In this document: in pieces, positions 1 to 9,846 of the stretch
Numbering within the stretch: position 1 is the stretch's first letter
How the letters are laid out: every line of letters begins with the position of its first letter
Assembly: GCA_936440205.1 (NCBI GenBank)
Contig: OW387145.1
Location: forward strand, 31,251,075 to 31,315,074
Direction of reading: 5' to 3'
Length of the DNA stretch: 64,000 nucleotides
DNA from: Lepidonotus clava
Taxonomy: Eukaryota; Annelida; Polychaeta; Phyllodocida; Polynoidae
Made by a program: the position numbers and the translations under genes
The notes under the pieces: model-generated
Database searches by the model: none
Told to the model about the DNA's origin: nothing
What the model saw: the letters and a program-made list of their open reading frames with translations, nothing else

Positions 1-1317
1 AGTTTGCTCATCTCCCAACTATTAGTATATTGATTAACTAATTTTCAATTATAAATGGATGTATATCTGTACTTGTCACATGATGACATCACTTATGTCC
101 TACCCTATATAGTAATTAACATGTAATTCAAACATGCTAAGTTTCAATTTTCATCTAATGAAAGGAAAGGCCGTTGTTAAACACAACTGCACGAGCACCC
201 GAATACAAATTTATATATACCCGGTAGGCCTTATCAGCTTATATCGATATCTATGGGTCGTGGTACTATACAAATGACAAGGTTTCCAATGTCATGTCTA
301 TCTACTCTTATTACTTACTTCACGAAGTCTAAAGCCACATCCTGCTATATAGAATTATGTTTTCCCACTTATCCATTCTAATTCACGGAACTAACAAAAT
401 CAATAAATCGGCTGATGGAGCAATCCAAAACTCCAAAGTTCACACCACAACCTTTATGACTAACCCCCGGATAACTCAATAATATGAGTTGGCCAAACAT
501 ATGGTATGGCCAACCTTTGAACTTCGGCGGCGAAACTAAAAAAACTCTCTAAAAAGCAGAGTCTGGTCCAGTCATCTGAGTGTAATTTGTTCTGGGGACA
601 CCTGTTCTGATGTCCACTGACCCCTGCACCCCCTGTACTGGAGGGGTACTGGAGGGGTACTGGAGGGGTACTGGAGGGGCTGTCAGGTGTTATCTGCTGC
701 CCAGTCTACTGGAGAGATAGGGCCATCCGGGCTGCAGGAGGCCGCCCCCGGCGCCCTGGAGGTAAACTTGATTTATGTACCTCAATAAGTGATTATGCGA
801 CTTCTGTGGTCAAATTAATCATTTTCTGTATATTAGTGTGGGAGATAAGACAGCCCTGCCAGTACAAAATATGTTTGCTGTCTATGTCTGTATGCCAGCT
901 GTTTATTTGTTTTTACAAAAAGAATTAATCATAATAACCCTCTGCTCTATATTTTGTGTAAGGAGAAAGGGCTCTTCTATGCCGGTGTTTCTAACTTTTA
1001 TTTTTTTATCTATTAAACAACCTCTGAGGCGAATGTGGCAGCTCGTTATTATTTACAATACTTTACCAAATTTTATTACTGTAATGCCCCATATACAAAC
1101 CACAAAACCAGAGTTCTAGCAATAAACTGGTTTTAATATTCTTGCTAAAAGAAGACGTGGCACCATTGATAAATACTTATCCAAACAGTGTTAACAAAGA
1201 TTCTGTAATTCACACCCAACGGTTGACACAGGCAGCTGTTTGCCGCATACCTTTTGTAAATTATACGGTCTTAGCACAATGCAGGGATGCACCTCTCACA
1301 ATCAGCGAAAACCATAA
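1..1317. other. Non-coding flank left of the Ngaro element
   Basis: AT-rich sequence with no open frame that looks like a protein and no convincing splice pair. It contains the short tandem repeat listed at 636-679 and a GC-rich patch around 720-765. The last eight bases (AACCATAA) reappear at the other edge of the retrotransposon. No function can be assigned. Confidence 0.6.
636..679. repeat. 11-bp tandem repeat, four copies
   Basis: Four perfect head-to-tail copies of TACTGGAGGGG are seen directly. The sequence just before and after is GC-rich. It is a simple minisatellite with no visible gene context. Confidence 0.95.
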
Positions 1318-1471
1318 CATTACTTAAATAAGACAGAACAGATAATTAAGAACAGGTTTGTTTAATCACCGTTTGGTATGATAATAACTTTCGTAGAACA
1401 TAACTGGAACAAGAATAACACACTTGTAAAAGGAATAGTTCTCCATGTTAACCGTATAAGTCCGTATGGCC
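1318..1471 (-). repeat. Ngaro split direct repeat, copy B2 (3' terminus)
   Basis: 154 bp that match 1697-1850 without visible difference. It forms the outer 3' end of the minus-strand element. The match stops at the element edge, where host sequence ending AACCATAA begins. Confidence 0.93.
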
Positions 1472-1513
1472 CTTTGTGATATGATAATTATAATTATTGG
1501 GCGTGGTGGGCGG

Positions 1514-1696
1514 GGAGAAAAATTTTGTCCATGTAAGTGTGGCGGCGAAGAAGGCAGAAGTGGCGGGAGGCCTGTAGTGTCCAAGGGCCTGAGTGGTCAG
1601 TTTGTTGCATGTGACCTGTAGCCAATGAGAACAGTTCTTATATCTGGGTGTAGAGTAATGACCTGCCATTGCACAAAAAAGTTCAATGCCTAACCA
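1514..1696 (-). repeat. Ngaro split direct repeat, copy A2 (internal)
   Basis: 183 bp identical by eye to 7047-7229. It is directly joined to copy B1, so B1-A2 reproduces the junction expected if the two outer ends of the element were closed into a circle. A 42-bp unique spacer (1472-1513) separates it from B2. Confidence 0.93.
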
Positions 1697-1850
1697 CATT
1701 ACTTAAATAAGACAGAACAGATAATTAAGAACAGGTTTGTTTAATCACCGTTTGGTATGATAATAACTTTCGTAGAACATAACTGGAACAAGAATAACAC
1801 ACTTGTAAAAGGAATAGTTCTCCATGTTAACCGTATAAGTCCGTATGGCC
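1697..1850 (-). repeat. Ngaro split direct repeat, copy B1 (internal)
   Basis: 154 bp identical by eye to the terminal copy B2. It lies directly downstream of the tyrosine recombinase frame, whose end is at 1864. Confidence 0.93.
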
Positions 1851-1863
1851 AAACCAAAGGTAA

Positions 1864-2889
1864 CTACATGCGGCGTAAGGCGTGATGAACGGAGTTATAG
1901 GTGGCCTGGTCGGGTCGTATATAAGACCTGACTGCTTGTGAACGCCAAGTTCCGTGATGCATCACGTGATTAATATCCGCGGCGCCTTGATTAAAGACGT
2001 GTTGCGCTGCGCCCCGACGGAGGCTGTGCAGTGAGTAGTTACGATGGGATTCTCCCGCTAACGCCAGGAGAGAGGCCCAGTGCCTCCTCAGGAAAGGAAC
2101 GGTAGCCGGATTCCCGTCCCTGTGCCTAAGGAGGGGGGCGTCCTGCGATGCGGGAGGGGGGACTGTCCGGTTGTAAGCGTGGAGTGCCCTGACTGGGCAG
2201 AGGAGCGGGTCCGCGGTGGCCGGCAGCAGAAGCTGCGTAGCGTCCGCGGATGACTGCAGAGTTTTTGTCCACTTCACCTTAAGTGAAATCCCTTGTGGCG
2301 TGACCTGTAGGTCGGCCACTGTAAGGTGTCTGGTGACGTCAAAAGTGGCCACTGACTGAGGGGCCAGTGAGCTTTGGCGTAGGAATCCTACGTACATAAT
2401 AAGAATGGCGAGGTGTATAAGCTGGCCATGTTGTATGGAGTGTAGTCCGTTGAGAACCTTCTTGAGAAGCTGTGGGGAGACGGGGGCTTTTGGTGTTGGA
2501 ACGTGTCTCATTGTGATGTAGCATGCCCGCAGTGCAGAGAGTACCCTAGCATGGAACCAGGGCTTCGTATCAAGTCGGGACAGGGCATAAAAGGTCCTTA
2601 TGTGCGAAAGTGAGTTGGCTATAGATGCCGGGTTATCAGTGGATCGGGCCAGGTATTCTAAATACCAGCACACATGATAATACTGGACCGACTTATAATG
2701 TAGGCCGGTCCGTGTGCAAAAGGCCAGAAAAAGTCTGACGGCCGAGTCACGTCCCTTGACCGTGCCAGGTCTGTGTGCCGAGCGTTGTCTAATGACTGCA
2801 GCGTGATCCAGGCCACTAGTGAAAGAGTCTGAAAAATCAAACAAAGGACTTGTAAGCGAACATGTCATTCCCCACGCTGATCTCAACAA
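1864..2889 (-). CDS. Tyrosine recombinase of the Ngaro element
   Basis: An open frame of 341 codons. The protein has the layout of a phage-integrase-like tyrosine recombinase. An N-terminal helical, DNA-binding-like part (about residues 40-130) precedes a catalytic half. Seen there are an arginine in VGFLRQSSL (about residue 171), the box HSLRR (His288, Arg291), HGTW (His312) and a tyrosine in RSYIRP (Tyr323), which fit the family's R-H-R-H-Y set. In YR retrotransposons this enzyme is thought to insert a circular DNA copy by strand exchange, in place of a DDE integrase. The frame overlaps the end of the RT/RNase H frame by about 50 bases, a layout usual in this order. The gene ends 14 bases before the B1 repeat. 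Confidence 0.93.
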   Translation of the reverse strand: MLRSAWGMTCSLTSPLFDFSDSFTSGLDHAAVIRQRSAHRPGTVKGRDSAVRLFLAFCTRTGLHYKSVQYYHVCWYLEYLARSTDNPASIANSLSHIRTFYALSRLDTKPWFHARVLSALRACYITMRHVPTPKAPVSPQLLKKVLNGLHSIQHGQLIHLAILIMYVGFLRQSSLAPQSVATFDVTRHLTVADLQVTPQGISLKVKWTKTLQSSADATQLLLPATADPLLCPVRALHAYNRTVPPPASQDAPLLRHRDGNPATVPFLRRHWASLLALAGESHRNYSLHSLRRGAAQHVFNQGAADINHVMHHGTWRSQAVRSYIRPDQATYNSVHHALRRM

Positions 2890-5437
2890 GTGACATATCT
2901 CTAACTATACGGTTTGCTATTTTTCTGAGGGCAGGGTCTATATGCATGCGGCTGAGTGCGTCGGGGAGTACCATCCCTTCGCCGGGCACGTGTACGAACT
3001 CAAAGGACGTGGCTGTCTCAGCACCCTTGTACCAGATGGCCCTGGTGCATGCGGCGAGTACCGGGTCCCTTGCGCGGCCTGAGGAGTACGTAGATATGCT
3101 GGCTAGATTGTCACAAAACACCTCCACGGTGCCCCCTGCATGTGAATCGTTGACCAGGGCTCTGACCGCAGCGAGGACGTTGAGGGCCTCCAACTGTGAT
3201 ATGTGGTGGTTGTCGGTGAGAACAGACGGGTAGGGGTGTGAGTAATAGCGCTCTCCGTCTGTAGCACCGCCTCCTTGGAGGCAAGAGTCTGCCCAGATCC
3301 TTAGGACTGTCCTCCTGTGTGGGATGATGACTCTCGCGTTCTGGTTGTGAAGGTATCGTGAAAACCACGCTAGGTCAGCTCTGACATGATGGGTTACCAC
3401 CACCACGTCGCCCTCCGCTGCCCTCAGTGCGGCGAGCAGCCTGGCCACAAAGACCCGAGCCGCGCGTACCACCTTCGAAAGGTGGTTGATGTGTCCGAGG
3501 ATAGACTGCATATGTTTTTTAGTAATCCTGCTCTGTCTAGCCGCGGCGGCCAAACACTTCTTTATCTGGGCCAGTTTTTCCTCCGGAATGTGCATAGTGT
3601 TGTGATCCAAGTCTATCACTATGCCCAGCCATGTGACTTTCCGGGCTGGGGGCTGGACCTTGCCCTGGGAAACCTGGAGGCCAAGGGCCGCTAGGAGGTC
3701 GATGATGTTGTCGAAGTGTCTGCCAGCTAGTACCTCCGAGTTTGAGATCATAAAGATATCATCCAGGTAGATGTACACAGAGATGCCGATCTCCTCCATT
3801 GCCCTCTTGAGGAACCTTGCTATAGACTGCATGGCAAATGAGGAAAGGCGGGCTCCGAAGGGGAGCCTGCCATCGAAGTAGTACCGGCCTTCAAAGGTGA
3901 TGCCCAGCAGGGGCCAGTCCGTTGGAGGAACAGGAAATTGCCTGTAGGCGCGGGCCAAATCGATCACCGCCATGTGGACGTCGCCAGGGGGGGCACGGGC
4001 CAGCGCCCCAACCGCGTGTTCCACCGTGGGAAGATCGTGAATGGCCACCTCACCATTGAACTCGTGAGGCCTGATGAACTTGTTGACCCCCCCTTCCGGA
4101 TAGGAGAGGTCAACTATAACACGCCTCTCGGATGAATCAGACTTTGGACGGGTCATGACTGGGCTCACATGGAACCAGGGGGTGAAAGGGGGCGTGTCAA
4201 AGGGCCCATGGAGGGCACCCATAGCGACCTCTTTATCTATATACTTCTTGACGTCTGCTGAGAATCTAGTGGCGGAGGAGTGGTTGTACATGCTGGTAGG
4301 CGTAAGCTGGGGGGGGCCCAAGTACTGGAGGGGAAAGCCATACCTTATCGAGTGAAGTATCCACCGGTCGTCTTTGTGGCCCGTTGCCCTGGCGTCCCAC
4401 TCAGCCACGATGAGGTCGGTACGTATAGGTACATTGCCGAGGCCTCCTCCCGGTGGGGGCGAGGCGCGGGCTGCGTCGTACATAGCTGCTTCCTCTGTGG
4501 ATAGTTGTAGTGTGGGGAAGGGCCAGGCATGGTAGTTACCTATAGGTGTGAAGGTGTGTCGCCCGCCTGGGACGGGTAGTCCGATCTCGTAGCTGTCATC
4601 GGTGACTGCTGAGGCAGGGATGACGGATCGGTGGGCCCGGTCGGCGGGGATGGCAGGGTATTGAACATTGGCCATAAAGGCGGGCCAGGTGCCGTGTACG
4701 GAGTTTTCCAGGGGGGGGGCATCGGCCGCGCCAACATCCACAGCGGCGGGCACATGGGCCAAGGGGGGGGAATAACACAGCGGGCCGAACGGATCGGCCA
4801 CGTCCACGTAGGTGTTGGTAGTGTAGGCGGGAGCATCAGGCGGGGGATGGCCGGCGGAGCGACCCAACGGGGTTGGGCGAGCGGATCCGGGTAGGTCGGT
4901 CGTGGGGCGATCTCGGGGGCAGGGCCCAGCAGTGGCTCTCGGAGAGGCATGGAGAGCTGGGGCGACTGGTGATGTCTCCACGCAGATGTCGGCATGTCCA
5001 TGTATGGGTGGAACCTGGTTGTACCGTACCTGCCGGGGTAGTCCGTCTGTGTCTCCGTGTTGTAGGTGTATAGCGGGGCCGGGGGCCACGTTGTCGGAGG
5101 GGTGGCCGAGGCGTTGTACGGGAGCTGGCAGGCCTGAGTCGGGCCAGCGGTCGGTTGCGTTGATTCTGCCACCGGCCAGCTCCAGCAATCCAGGTTCTGG
5201 GTCTCGGGTGGAGTGTTCCATGGCTGCTGCTCGCTGTTTGTCTGTTGTCCGTTCGTGGTCGACGGTGTGTGCGGCTGGGCGTCGTCTTTTTTGTTGTGAT
5301 TCTTCTTCTTCTTTCTTCCCATGTCGGCCATTGTTTAAACACTGCTCCGCGGAGTACGATTGTGAGGAGGGTTCCGATTGGTCGTACGACCGGAAGTGCG
5401 TGTCACATGACCGAGTTGTTTGTAAACAATGGCGCAC
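2837..5437 (-). CDS. Reverse transcriptase plus RNase H of the Ngaro element
   Basis: An open frame of 866 codons. Residues 1-350 are low-complexity and rich in Pro, His and Arg, with no recognised domain. RT follows at about 425-610. It shows VIDLARAYRQFPV (first catalytic Asp), LPFGARLSS, the active site YLDD (about 557-560) and WLGIVID. RNase H lies at about 710-830, with WADSCLQGGG, an active-site Glu in SQLEALN, FCDNLASIS and LPDALSR carrying the expected acidic residues. No methyltransferase domain follows, which separates it from DIRS1-like and PAT-like polyproteins. It makes DNA from the element RNA and removes the RNA strand. The true start could lie at a later Met, because the first part is poorly constrained. 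Many shorter frames on the other strand here are shadows. Confidence 0.92.
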   Translation of the reverse strand: MRHCLQTTRSCDTHFRSYDQSEPSSQSYSAEQCLNNGRHGKKEEEESQQKRRRPAAHTVDHERTTDKQRAAAMEHSTRDPEPGLLELAGGRINATDRWPDSGLPAPVQRLGHPSDNVAPGPAIHLQHGDTDGLPRQVRYNQVPPIHGHADICVETSPVAPALHASPRATAGPCPRDRPTTDLPGSARPTPLGRSAGHPPPDAPAYTTNTYVDVADPFGPLCYSPPLAHVPAAVDVGAADAPPLENSVHGTWPAFMANVQYPAIPADRAHRSVIPASAVTDDSYEIGLPVPGGRHTFTPIGNYHAWPFPTLQLSTEEAAMYDAARASPPPGGGLGNVPIRTDLIVAEWDARATGHKDDRWILHSIRYGFPLQYLGPPQLTPTSMYNHSSATRFSADVKKYIDKEVAMGALHGPFDTPPFTPWFHVSPVMTRPKSDSSERRVIVDLSYPEGGVNKFIRPHEFNGEVAIHDLPTVEHAVGALARAPPGDVHMAVIDLARAYRQFPVPPTDWPLLGITFEGRYYFDGRLPFGARLSSFAMQSIARFLKRAMEEIGISVYIYLDDIFMISNSEVLAGRHFDNIIDLLAALGLQVSQGKVQPPARKVTWLGIVIDLDHNTMHIPEEKLAQIKKCLAAAARQSRITKKHMQSILGHINHLSKVVRAARVFVARLLAALRAAEGDVVVVTHHVRADLAWFSRYLHNQNARVIIPHRRTVLRIWADSCLQGGGATDGERYYSHPYPSVLTDNHHISQLEALNVLAAVRALVNDSHAGGTVEVFCDNLASISTYSSGRARDPVLAACTRAIWYKGAETATSFEFVHVPGEGMVLPDALSRMHIDPALRKIANRIVRDMSLVEISVGNDMFAYKSFV

Positions 5438-5595
5438 GTGGCCGCGAGGGCCACGTGCGGGCCAAGTGCGTTGTCCGTTTTTATCGTGAAGGTGTATCTG
5501 AGTGGAGGGGTCAATGTCGTCAGTGGTGTCAGGTAGTAAAGATGTTTGGGGGCGGGCCCGCTTTTCCAGCGTAACACTGCAGGCCGGCCCCTCAC

Positions 5596-6984
5596 CTAGT
5601 TTTTTGGCCTGTTGTCTGACTTATCCCTCTTCGGCTTCGCGTGGGACTGCTTAGCCCTCGCGTCGTACTTGTCATCAGTCGCTCGCAAGTTACCTTTAGT
5701 GCGGCATGTTTTGGCGTTATGTGATGGGCGTTCCTCACCAAGACCATACATGCAGACTGCGCAGACGTGTGACCATGTTGTGCCGTTCTCCACGTGGGTA
5801 GCTTTACTTTTGCAGCGATCTTGGTTAAATTGCGGGCACGGGTGCTTGTTCCTCTCGACATCCTGTCTGCCCGGGATCCAGGATAGTCGTGTGCGTTCGC
5901 TCTGGAATAGCTCGTAGTCTGTCCAGGCTGCATGGCCATCTTCGATGTGGGCCATGCAAGCCTGGGACCAGTCCTTAACGGCGGGCCAAGGGAGCGTGGC
6001 CGCGTCCTGCGCTACCTCCGCCAGGTGTGTGAGAACTGCGTATGATTCAGAGAGAGGGTCTATCGAGGGGAGGATCATCCTGAGAGTTCCGCACACGTAC
6101 TCGGGGAGAGAGAGATCTCTCCGTGACCTCCTCTCAGCCGCAATCTTTTTTAGTTGGGGGGGCAGACATTTATAAGGTTGTAGTGTTATATCTTTAGTGC
6201 GAAGCCTTTTACCTGTTGTCCCATGGTGTCCACCGTACTGAGCGTCCAGGGCCCTGGTAGCTTCGCGATGAGCGGCAGGTTCATGTCGGAGTCGCCTCGG
6301 GGACACGTATCTCCTAGATGATGAGGTGGACCTTTCTCTCGACTTCCGAGGTGAACGCGGGGACTTTGAGCGTGTTCTGCGCCTGGAGCTGCGGCGAGAA
6401 GAGTGTCTGCGCGACCTGGAGGAGGAGCGGCGCCTGCGCCGGGAGGCGGATCGGCGGCGTCTGCTGTAGCTTCTATTACTTCTAGGTGAGTAGCCTCTGT
6501 GCTCTGATGACCGGCGTCGTGGGCGAGAGGGACGGCTAGATGAGCGTGACGTGGAACGCCTGGCCACCGCGTTCGCAACCTTCTCATTGAGGTCCAATAT
6601 CATGGATTGTAGGGACTGCAAAGTAGGAGCAGGTGGGGGCGGCGGCGTCGGCGGCGGCGCCGGCTGCTGTCCAGTAGGTCGTGCCGTGTGTTCGTCAGTT
6701 TGGGGGTCCGTCTGTGTAGCAATGACCCCTGTGTTCACCAGTGGAGTAGCCATTGTGTTGGCTGCCGTTTTCGCTTCGGTGAGAGGTAGCCCTTTTTTGG
6801 AAGTAGCGCGTCGTCGTGAAGCGGAAGCTACGGGAAGGGTTGACTCTGGTTCTGACTGGTCGTCCGGCAAGATGGCGTCCAGTAGGAACTGGTCTTGTAT
6901 GTCCAGTCGTCCAGTCAGGCGAAAGTTTGCAATAGCCTTGGCACTCCTTACCAGTCTTTTCGAGCGTGCGGGGACATCTACCAT
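5596..6984 (-). CDS. Gag-like protein of the Ngaro element with SR-rich stretch and zinc-binding motif
   Basis: An open frame of 462 codons, first in the element. A Pro-rich segment (about 108-120) is followed by a strongly Arg/Ser-rich stretch (about 142-235) that resembles the SR domain of splicing factors. Then comes a mixed alpha-helical region (about 265-375), and near the C-terminus a Cys/His cluster (about 383-427, pattern C-x7-C, then HxCxxC and HxxxxC) that could bind zinc and nucleic acid. By position and composition it is the nucleic-acid-packaging protein of the element. The A1 repeat and probable promoter lie about 60 bases upstream of its start. The Gag identity rests on position, basic character and the Cys/His motif, not on a recognised capsid fold. 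Confidence 0.82.
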   Translation of the reverse strand: MVDVPARSKRLVRSAKAIANFRLTGRLDIQDQFLLDAILPDDQSEPESTLPVASASRRRATSKKGLPLTEAKTAANTMATPLVNTGVIATQTDPQTDEHTARPTGQQPAPPPTPPPPPAPTLQSLQSMILDLNEKVANAVARRSTSRSSSRPSRPRRRSSEHRGYSPRSNRSYSRRRRSASRRRRRSSSRSRRHSSRRSSRRRTRSKSPRSPRKSRERSTSSSRRYVSPRRLRHEPAAHREATRALDAQYGGHHGTTGKRLRTKDITLQPYKCLPPQLKKIAAERRSRRDLSLPEYVCGTLRMILPSIDPLSESYAVLTHLAEVAQDAATLPWPAVKDWSQACMAHIEDGHAAWTDYELFQSERTRLSWIPGRQDVERNKHPCPQFNQDRCKSKATHVENGTTWSHVCAVCMYGLGEERPSHNAKTCRTKGNLRATDDKYDARAKQSHAKPKRDKSDNRPKN

Positions 6985-7046
6985 GTTCTAGTACTCCCCT
7001 TAGTCAGTATTCCTGCATATCGTCGCGCCAACATAGTTCACCATGA

Positions 7047-7229
7047 GGAGAAAAATTTTGTCCATGTAAGTGTGGCGGCGAAGAAGGCAGAAGTGGCGGG
7101 AGGCCTGTAGTGTCCAAGGGCCTGAGTGGTCAGTTTGTTGCATGTGACCTGTAGCCAATGAGAACAGTTCTTATATCTGGGTGTAGAGTAATGACCTGCC
7201 ATTGCACAAAAAAGTTCAATGCCTAACCA
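7047..7229 (-). repeat. Ngaro split direct repeat, copy A1 (5' terminus)
   Basis: 183 bp matching 1514-1696. It is the outer 5' end of the element and lies directly upstream of the gag-like frame, so the element promoter is expected here. The repeat ends at ...CTAACCA, and host sequence TAAACCC follows. Confidence 0.93.
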
Positions 7230-7398
7230 TAAACCCACGAACTTTTTATAACAGTTTTGGCCGCTAAAGGGTTAAGCAGGTGAGCATGAACATGTATCCA
7301 TGGAATTACCTGGGACACCTGTATAATTAACATGCTAGCCCATGCGCCCAGACTGGTAGCCTGTGTTAACCTGGGGGCGGGGGTTTGCGACAGGTAAC

Positions 7399-7961
7399 CA
7401 GGGATGTAAGTCAGGCTTGATGAAAAAGTCTGAAACCTTACAGTTAATGCCAAACTATATGATTATGAGAGTGCAAATCTCTGCTTGGAGTGGTTGCCTG
7501 GACTTGGAGAGTGGAGAGTGGAGCATGTTCACAATTAAGTGACAAATTATATAAGAATTGTAAAATATATTCATTCTAAATTCAAACAACATAATGAATG
7601 ATAAAATTATAACATATAACTCATGCTCTTATAGGATTTTTTTTATCAAAGAAAATTAAGGAGTCATACTTGGAATTGCATTAATATCAACCAATCAGAG
7701 GCCAGTATTTATTCACTGCTCAGAAAGGTTTCAGACTATTCTGATAATCTGAACTTAGTCTGAAGGAAGTCTGAACTGGTTTTAATGTTTAGAAACTGTA
7801 TTCAGAAGTGGATTATCAAGCCCATTGCCACTGTCAAACATGTCTTTGGATACTATTGAGATTTTATCCATGTTTTGACCATATTTGATCAATTTTATGC
7901 CAGTTGCCTTAAGTCTAAAAAAATCTGAAATCAGACTAAAGTCTGAAAACTGACATCCCTG
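7399..7961. mobile_element. hAT-like non-autonomous DNA transposon with 6-bp target duplication
   Basis: The left end CAGGGATGTAAGTC and the right end GACATCCCTG form an inverted repeat (consensus CAGGGATGTMAGT). Both ends are bordered by the same six bases, GGTAAC (7393-7398 and 7962-7967). The interior has no transposase frame. The motif AGTCTGAA and its complement recur near both ends, as subterminal transposase-binding repeats do in hAT elements. CAGGG/CCCTG ends are typical of hAT. A 6-bp duplication is less usual than the standard 8 bp, but the element at 58946-59266 has the same property. Confidence 0.82.
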
Positions 7962-7967
7962 GGTAAC

Positions 7968-9846
7968 ACTATAGGGTCGGGTCTTTTCAGGCCTTTGGCC
8001 TAAGAGACAGGTGGTTCTCTTAGGCCTGCCTTAGGCCGACCTGCCCGGGTATTGCCCTGCGGCAGGCTGGCGGAACAACAGGATGAGGCCTGCATGTCAT
8101 TGAGCATGTCATTTAACATGTTCTCGGGAGCATGTGGCATTGTGAGGCTGTGGCTTTCACTTAGGTAAAACCCACAGGTTGCCTTAATGTCAGGTGTGGC
8201 TTACAACAGGTAATACACAGGTGAGGGCTATTCAGGGGGTCACGGGGAGGTGCCTGGGTTTGTCTGAAAAGGGGGAGGGGGGTACTCCCAGTCTGTGAAG
8301 GTAGGTATCCAAAGAAACCCATTGTGAAAATTTATGCACTCTCCTGCTTTTTCTTTTTATCAAAATACCCGTATTTAGTCACCTAATAGCTGCAGAAGAT
8401 GTAAATGCAATTCTTTATCAATCGTTGATACTTGTTAAAGTTTTACTCAATCAACATTGTTAGGCCATTATTCAAGAATGCTGGACTGCTTATGGCGAAT
8501 GAGTATCGATACAAAAATAATAACATACACTGTTTTATAACACTACAGCCCTATTTTCAAAGACATTGTTTTATGATATTACAACCCTATTTTCAAGGTA
8601 TTTTTCGAACCACAAAACTTAATTTTTTTCTTTCCAATTTTCAAACCAAGTGTCCCCCTATTGGGGGTCAGGGGAGGCGTGAATGGCGTCACGCAGGGTG
8701 TGTATACAGCAGAACGAAGGGGTCAGGGCACAAAGACCCCCGCATGGCCCTAAGTCTGGGACCTCTCAAGTGACCCAGCCATTGACCAAATAGACTCCCA
8801 GGCCCAGTCTAGCCTGTCAAAAGACCCCCTAGCTGGGCCCAAACTGCTTGTAAATCACACTGTATGTTAAAAGGGTACAGGCAGCGGCCAATTGGTTTCG
8901 TATTTGCTAAGCATACTCCACTTGTGTGTGTAAAAGGTTAGTGGGCTCTAAACCACTCATTTCTGTTTGCATAACTAAGCAACTGCAATATACTTCGTGG
9001 ACCACTACTGTTATTGTGAGGTGTTTTCAACCCGCGGGCTATTTCTAGCTCAACAATGTTTGTCAAGGGGTTAAGCATTGAATGGACTGATGTTAAGTTG
9101 CTAGGGACAATTAATGCATACTATATATACATAATTAGCCTTATGTACATATGTATTACCAAGGCACATAAACTTACGAATCATACGCTTTATTAACTAG
9201 TAAATCAGATACATAGGGGTACTAATTGATAAATCAGATATCTTAGATAATTGATAACTGTTAAAATGCCACGTTTCGTGTGATATGCAGGTAGCCGCGT
9301 CACGCAATGAAACATGGTTATGCATGTCTGACTTGTACCCTGATCAGCCAACGAAGTTTAACTTAGAATTAAACAAGTTTTTAATATAATGTAATTCCAC
9401 CAATTCCTTTCGTGAGATTACTTGGGATTAGAATTTCAAACCCCTAATGTAGTATATAATGTATTTCTAATGGGAGGCTCACATGGAGTTGAGAACAGGG
9501 TTGGTTGATTTTGGGGAGGAAATTGAAGCAGGCGGCGGGAAGTAGGAGATGCAGGATCTCCAATTTTAAGGACTTCTCATACTAATGTGCGGTATGACGC
9601 GGCCATGATCTAGCCCCTATTGTACAAAGATTTTCTGTGTATAAATACCGCACCATGCCGACGAATTGTAAAGAGGCCTTAATACAGCCAGGAGAGATGG
9701 GCGGGAACCTGTCAGGGGTCTGCCAAGAGGAAAAACCGGCCGAGAAGGAATGTGGTAAGGGGGAAGACGTGACCTTCAAAGGTCGTAGGGTCAGAGGTCA
9801 AAGATGACGTTGACATGTCGGCGGGCAGATGGGTCTGGCCTGACAC
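7968..9846. other. Non-coding interval
   Basis: No supported gene. It holds a perfect 11-bp-stem hairpin at 7997-8026 (GGCCTAAGAGA / TCTCTTAGGCC) and a GC-richer patch at 8640-8830. At 9770-9803 AGGTCA half-sites occur in both orientations, including TGACCTTCAAAGGTC. The sequence is otherwise AT-rich and unremarkable. Confidence 0.5.

Larger units (their letters stand above)
1318..7229 (-). mobile_element. Ngaro-type tyrosine-recombinase retrotransposon, looks whole
   Basis: A 5.9-kb element read on the minus strand. In its own orientation the order is A1 repeat (7229-7047), gag-like frame, RT/RNase H frame, tyrosine recombinase frame, B1 (1850-1697), A2 (1696-1514), a 42-bp spacer, and B2 (1471-1318). 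The order A1-ORFs-B1-A2-B2 with split direct repeats is the known hallmark of Ngaro and PAT elements of the DIRS order. RNase H is followed directly by the recombinase with no methyltransferase-like domain, which favours Ngaro over DIRS or PAT. In this order the B1-A2 junction is thought to match the junction of a circular DNA intermediate that the recombinase inserts. Both repeat pairs look identical by eye and all three frames are open, so it looks whole and recently inserted. Its GC- and CpG-rich composition contrasts with the flanks. Confidence 0.93.

Noticed and set aside
2862-5574. Many plus-strand frames of 60-195 codons across the RT/RNase H region
   Set aside because: They are antisense shadows of the GC-rich retrotransposon genes, with low-complexity Gly/Arg/Trp content.
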